Positions 6,077 through 6,373 of a stretch of DNA of 6,373 bases are shown piece by piece (within the stretch, counting starts at the first letter, position 1; each line of letters starts with the position of its first letter). Made by a program: the position numbers and the translations under genes. This DNA comes from Pseudomonadota bacterium. Its GTDB lineage: Bacteria; Pseudomonadota; Alphaproteobacteria; Caulobacterales; Aquidulcibacteraceae. Below the pieces are notes generated by a model. The model was not told the origin of the DNA. It worked only from the letters and a program-made list of their open reading frames with translations, and did not search any database. The DNA lies in the NCBI GenBank assembly GCA_023461135.1, contig JAEWNX010000371.1:1-6373 (forward strand), read 5' to 3'.

Positions 6077-6373
6077 TGCCGAAAACGCAGGCGCGCGCAG
6101 ACTTGATCGGGTGAGTACGGAAGAGCTTCGACGACGCCGTCGGGGCGTGCTTCGAATTGGATTTCTTGGCGCAGACCGACGACCCACAATTGTCCGTCGG
6201 GCGCGGTGTATGTGCCGATGGCGGCAGGTCCTTGCGGGCCGCAGAAGAACGCGCCTTCGCCGGCGCCGCTCCCGCCGCTGACGGCGTGGTAGAGCGTGGT
6301 CGCTTCCTCGCCGGGACTGCCCATGATCTGCGCGAGCGGGCCGCCAGGCGCGGAGGCGGCGAGATCATTGTTG
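6073..6373 (-). CDS. Unknown protein, 5' end cut off by the window edge
   Basis: The frame is open from the right edge of the window to the TGA at 6073-6075, giving 99 residues of a longer protein. I do not recognise it. A Gly/Ser/Ala-rich stretch (about 31-41 of the visible part) is followed by AFFCGPQGPAAIGTY and a strand pattern QLWVVGLRQEIQFEA; two cysteines (visible positions 44 and 92) could pair if the protein is exported. A Met codon at 6324 could start a shorter product, but the frame stays open to the edge with similar composition, so the true start is probably outside. It overlaps the DUF1330 gene by 4 nt (ATGA), which supports this frame over the alternatives. Whether it has a signal peptide cannot be seen here. 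Confidence 0.65.
   Translation of the reverse strand, partial: NNDLAASAPGGPLAQIMGSPGEEATTLYHAVSGGSGAGEGAFFCGPQGPAAIGTYTAPDGQLWVVGLRQEIQFEARPDGVVEALPYSPDQVCARLRFRQ

Noticed and set aside
5777..6187. Extended DUF1330 ORF starting at 6187
   Set aside because: The extra 37 residues are Arg/Ser-rich, overlap the upstream gene in another frame, and are absent from the usual family N-terminus.

Overview
The window is GC-rich (roughly two thirds G+C by eye). The protein motifs look alphaproteobacterial: the PriA signature around GPGVERIEEEV, a XerC gene close to priA, and a lysine/alanine-rich H1-like nucleoid protein. A Caulobacterales/Hyphomonadaceae-type host would fit, but genus-level placement is a guess. 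Coding density is high. Genes lie in two leftward blocks (about 33-2330 and 5777-6373) flanking one rightward block (2415-5799).

Left block (minus strand, read right to left). A DUF4274-domain protein (1359-2330) is followed after 34 nt by the tyrosine recombinase XerC (413-1324). After a hairpin and an AT-richer spacer of about 220 nt comes a tiny, extremely basic histone-H1-like protein (33-191) with its own good ribosome binding site. XerC, with XerD, resolves chromosome dimers; the H1-like protein probably coats DNA. The DUF4274 gene diverges from priA across an 84-nt gap.

Central block (plus strand). The primosomal helicase PriA (2415-4694) has all its helicase motifs. In its zinc-binding insert, however, the cysteine pairs of one zinc site are intact and three of four ligands of the other are replaced, with spacing unchanged. 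The priA stop overlaps the start of a small predicted exported or lipoprotein gene of unknown function (4694-5239) in a TGATG junction. After 86 nt comes a secreted NTF2/DUF4440-like protein (5326-5799) with a good ribosome binding site.

Right block (minus strand). A gene that runs off the window's right edge (6073-6373, 5' end missing) overlaps a DUF1330 gene (5777-6076) by ATGA. The 3' end of the DUF1330 gene overlaps the 3' end of the NTF2-like gene tail-to-tail by 23 nt.

Most of the window is ordinary chromosomal housekeeping and small accessory genes. I saw no insertion sequence, CRISPR array, tRNA, rRNA or obvious defence system. No gap between genes exceeds 300 nt. The best candidates for a second look are the altered PriA zinc site, the acid-free 52-residue basic protein, and the DUF4274 gene placed between xerC and priA.
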